Source: Bacteroidales bacterium
Lineage (GTDB): Bacteria > Bacteroidota > Bacteroidia > Bacteroidales > UBA932
Length of the DNA stretch: 7,310 bases
Direction of reading: 5' to 3'
Assembly: GCA_021443605.1 (NCBI GenBank)
Contig: JABUTQ010000183.1
Coordinates: 1-7,310 of the forward strand
Positions 7,195 through 7,310 of this stretch are shown here, piece after piece; positions within the stretch are counted from its first letter, which is position 1; every line of letters starts with the position of its first letter. A program made the position numbers and the translations under genes. The notes beneath the pieces were generated by a model. That model saw nothing but the letters and a program-made list of their open reading frames with translations, had not been told where the DNA came from and made no database searches.

Positions 7195-7310
7195 TCGTCA
7201 TTCTGAGCCGAAGGCGAAGAATCTCCCCGAATAGCCCCTCGTCATTCTGAGCCGAAGGCGAAGAATCTCATCGAAAAGTCGCCTCGTCATTCTGAGCCGA
7301 AGGCGAAGAA
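7195..7310. repeat. REP-like palindromic repeat array, three copies, cut by the window edge
   Basis: Three direct copies of a 31-bp unit (begins TCGTCATTCTGAG, ends AAGAATCTC) lie at 7195-7225, 7239-7269 and 7284-7310; the last is cut after 27 bases. They are identical over all visible bases. Each unit holds an imperfect palindrome: outer stem ATTCT/AGAAT, a GA opposite GA internal mismatch, inner stem GCC/GGC and a GAA loop. The separating 13- and 14-bp segments (7226-7238, 7270-7283) are diverged but alignable (CGAA-AG-C-CC), so the true period is about 44-45 bp. This resembles repetitive extragenic palindromes. The array occupies the DNA just upstream of the sufS promoter and probably continues to the right. 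No coding potential was seen in it. Confidence 0.9.

Noticed and set aside
7195..7310. CRISPR array
   Set aside because: The segments between repeats are only 13-14 bp and resemble each other, no cas gene is present, and the repeats carry an extended palindrome typical of REP-like elements.

Overview
The window looks like chromosomal DNA from a member of the Bacteroidota, most likely Bacteroidales. This rests on several points: the single-chain glycyl-tRNA synthetase with Bacteroidota-like motif 1 and motif 2 variants (YGQMG, VARQFIFR), no Shine-Dalgarno sequences but A/T-rich DNA before starts, a TAnnTTTG-type -7 promoter box before sufS, and the linkage of sufS, sufE and a DUF59 gene. The assignment is by motif recollection, not by alignment. 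No rRNA, tRNA, insertion sequence, phage gene or CRISPR array was seen.

Layout. Bases 1-3183 carry a plus-strand, tightly overlapping group with an envelope theme: the 3' part of an ABC exporter subunit (membrane domain plus ATPase), a secreted lytic transglycosylase, and a lipoprotein of the endonuclease/exonuclease/phosphatase (EEP) fold. Bases 3202-7143 carry a minus-strand group of five genes. In transcription order these are sufS (cysteine desulfurase), sufE (sulfur acceptor), a DUF59/SufT-like Fe-S assembly gene, folK (folate pathway pyrophosphokinase) and glyQS (glycine-tRNA ligase). Overlaps or gaps of 17 bp or less suggest one transcript. The two groups converge with only 18 bp between stop codons, which holds a small hairpin and no strong terminator.

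Bases 7144-7310 are non-coding. They contain the likely sufS promoter and, directly upstream of it, an array of at least three identical 31-bp palindromic repeats that runs off the right edge. This REP-like array is the most unusual structure in the window.

How the genes work together. SufS takes sulfur from cysteine and passes it to SufE for Fe-S cluster assembly, and the DUF59 protein probably helps assembly or delivery. The scaffold genes sufBCD are not in the window. FolK and GlyRS are housekeeping enzymes that share the transcript. The window is mostly ordinary core genome. I see no convincing new defence or mobile system, and the findings are modest: the repeat array, an altered SufS active-site loop, a short FolK, and the gene groupings.
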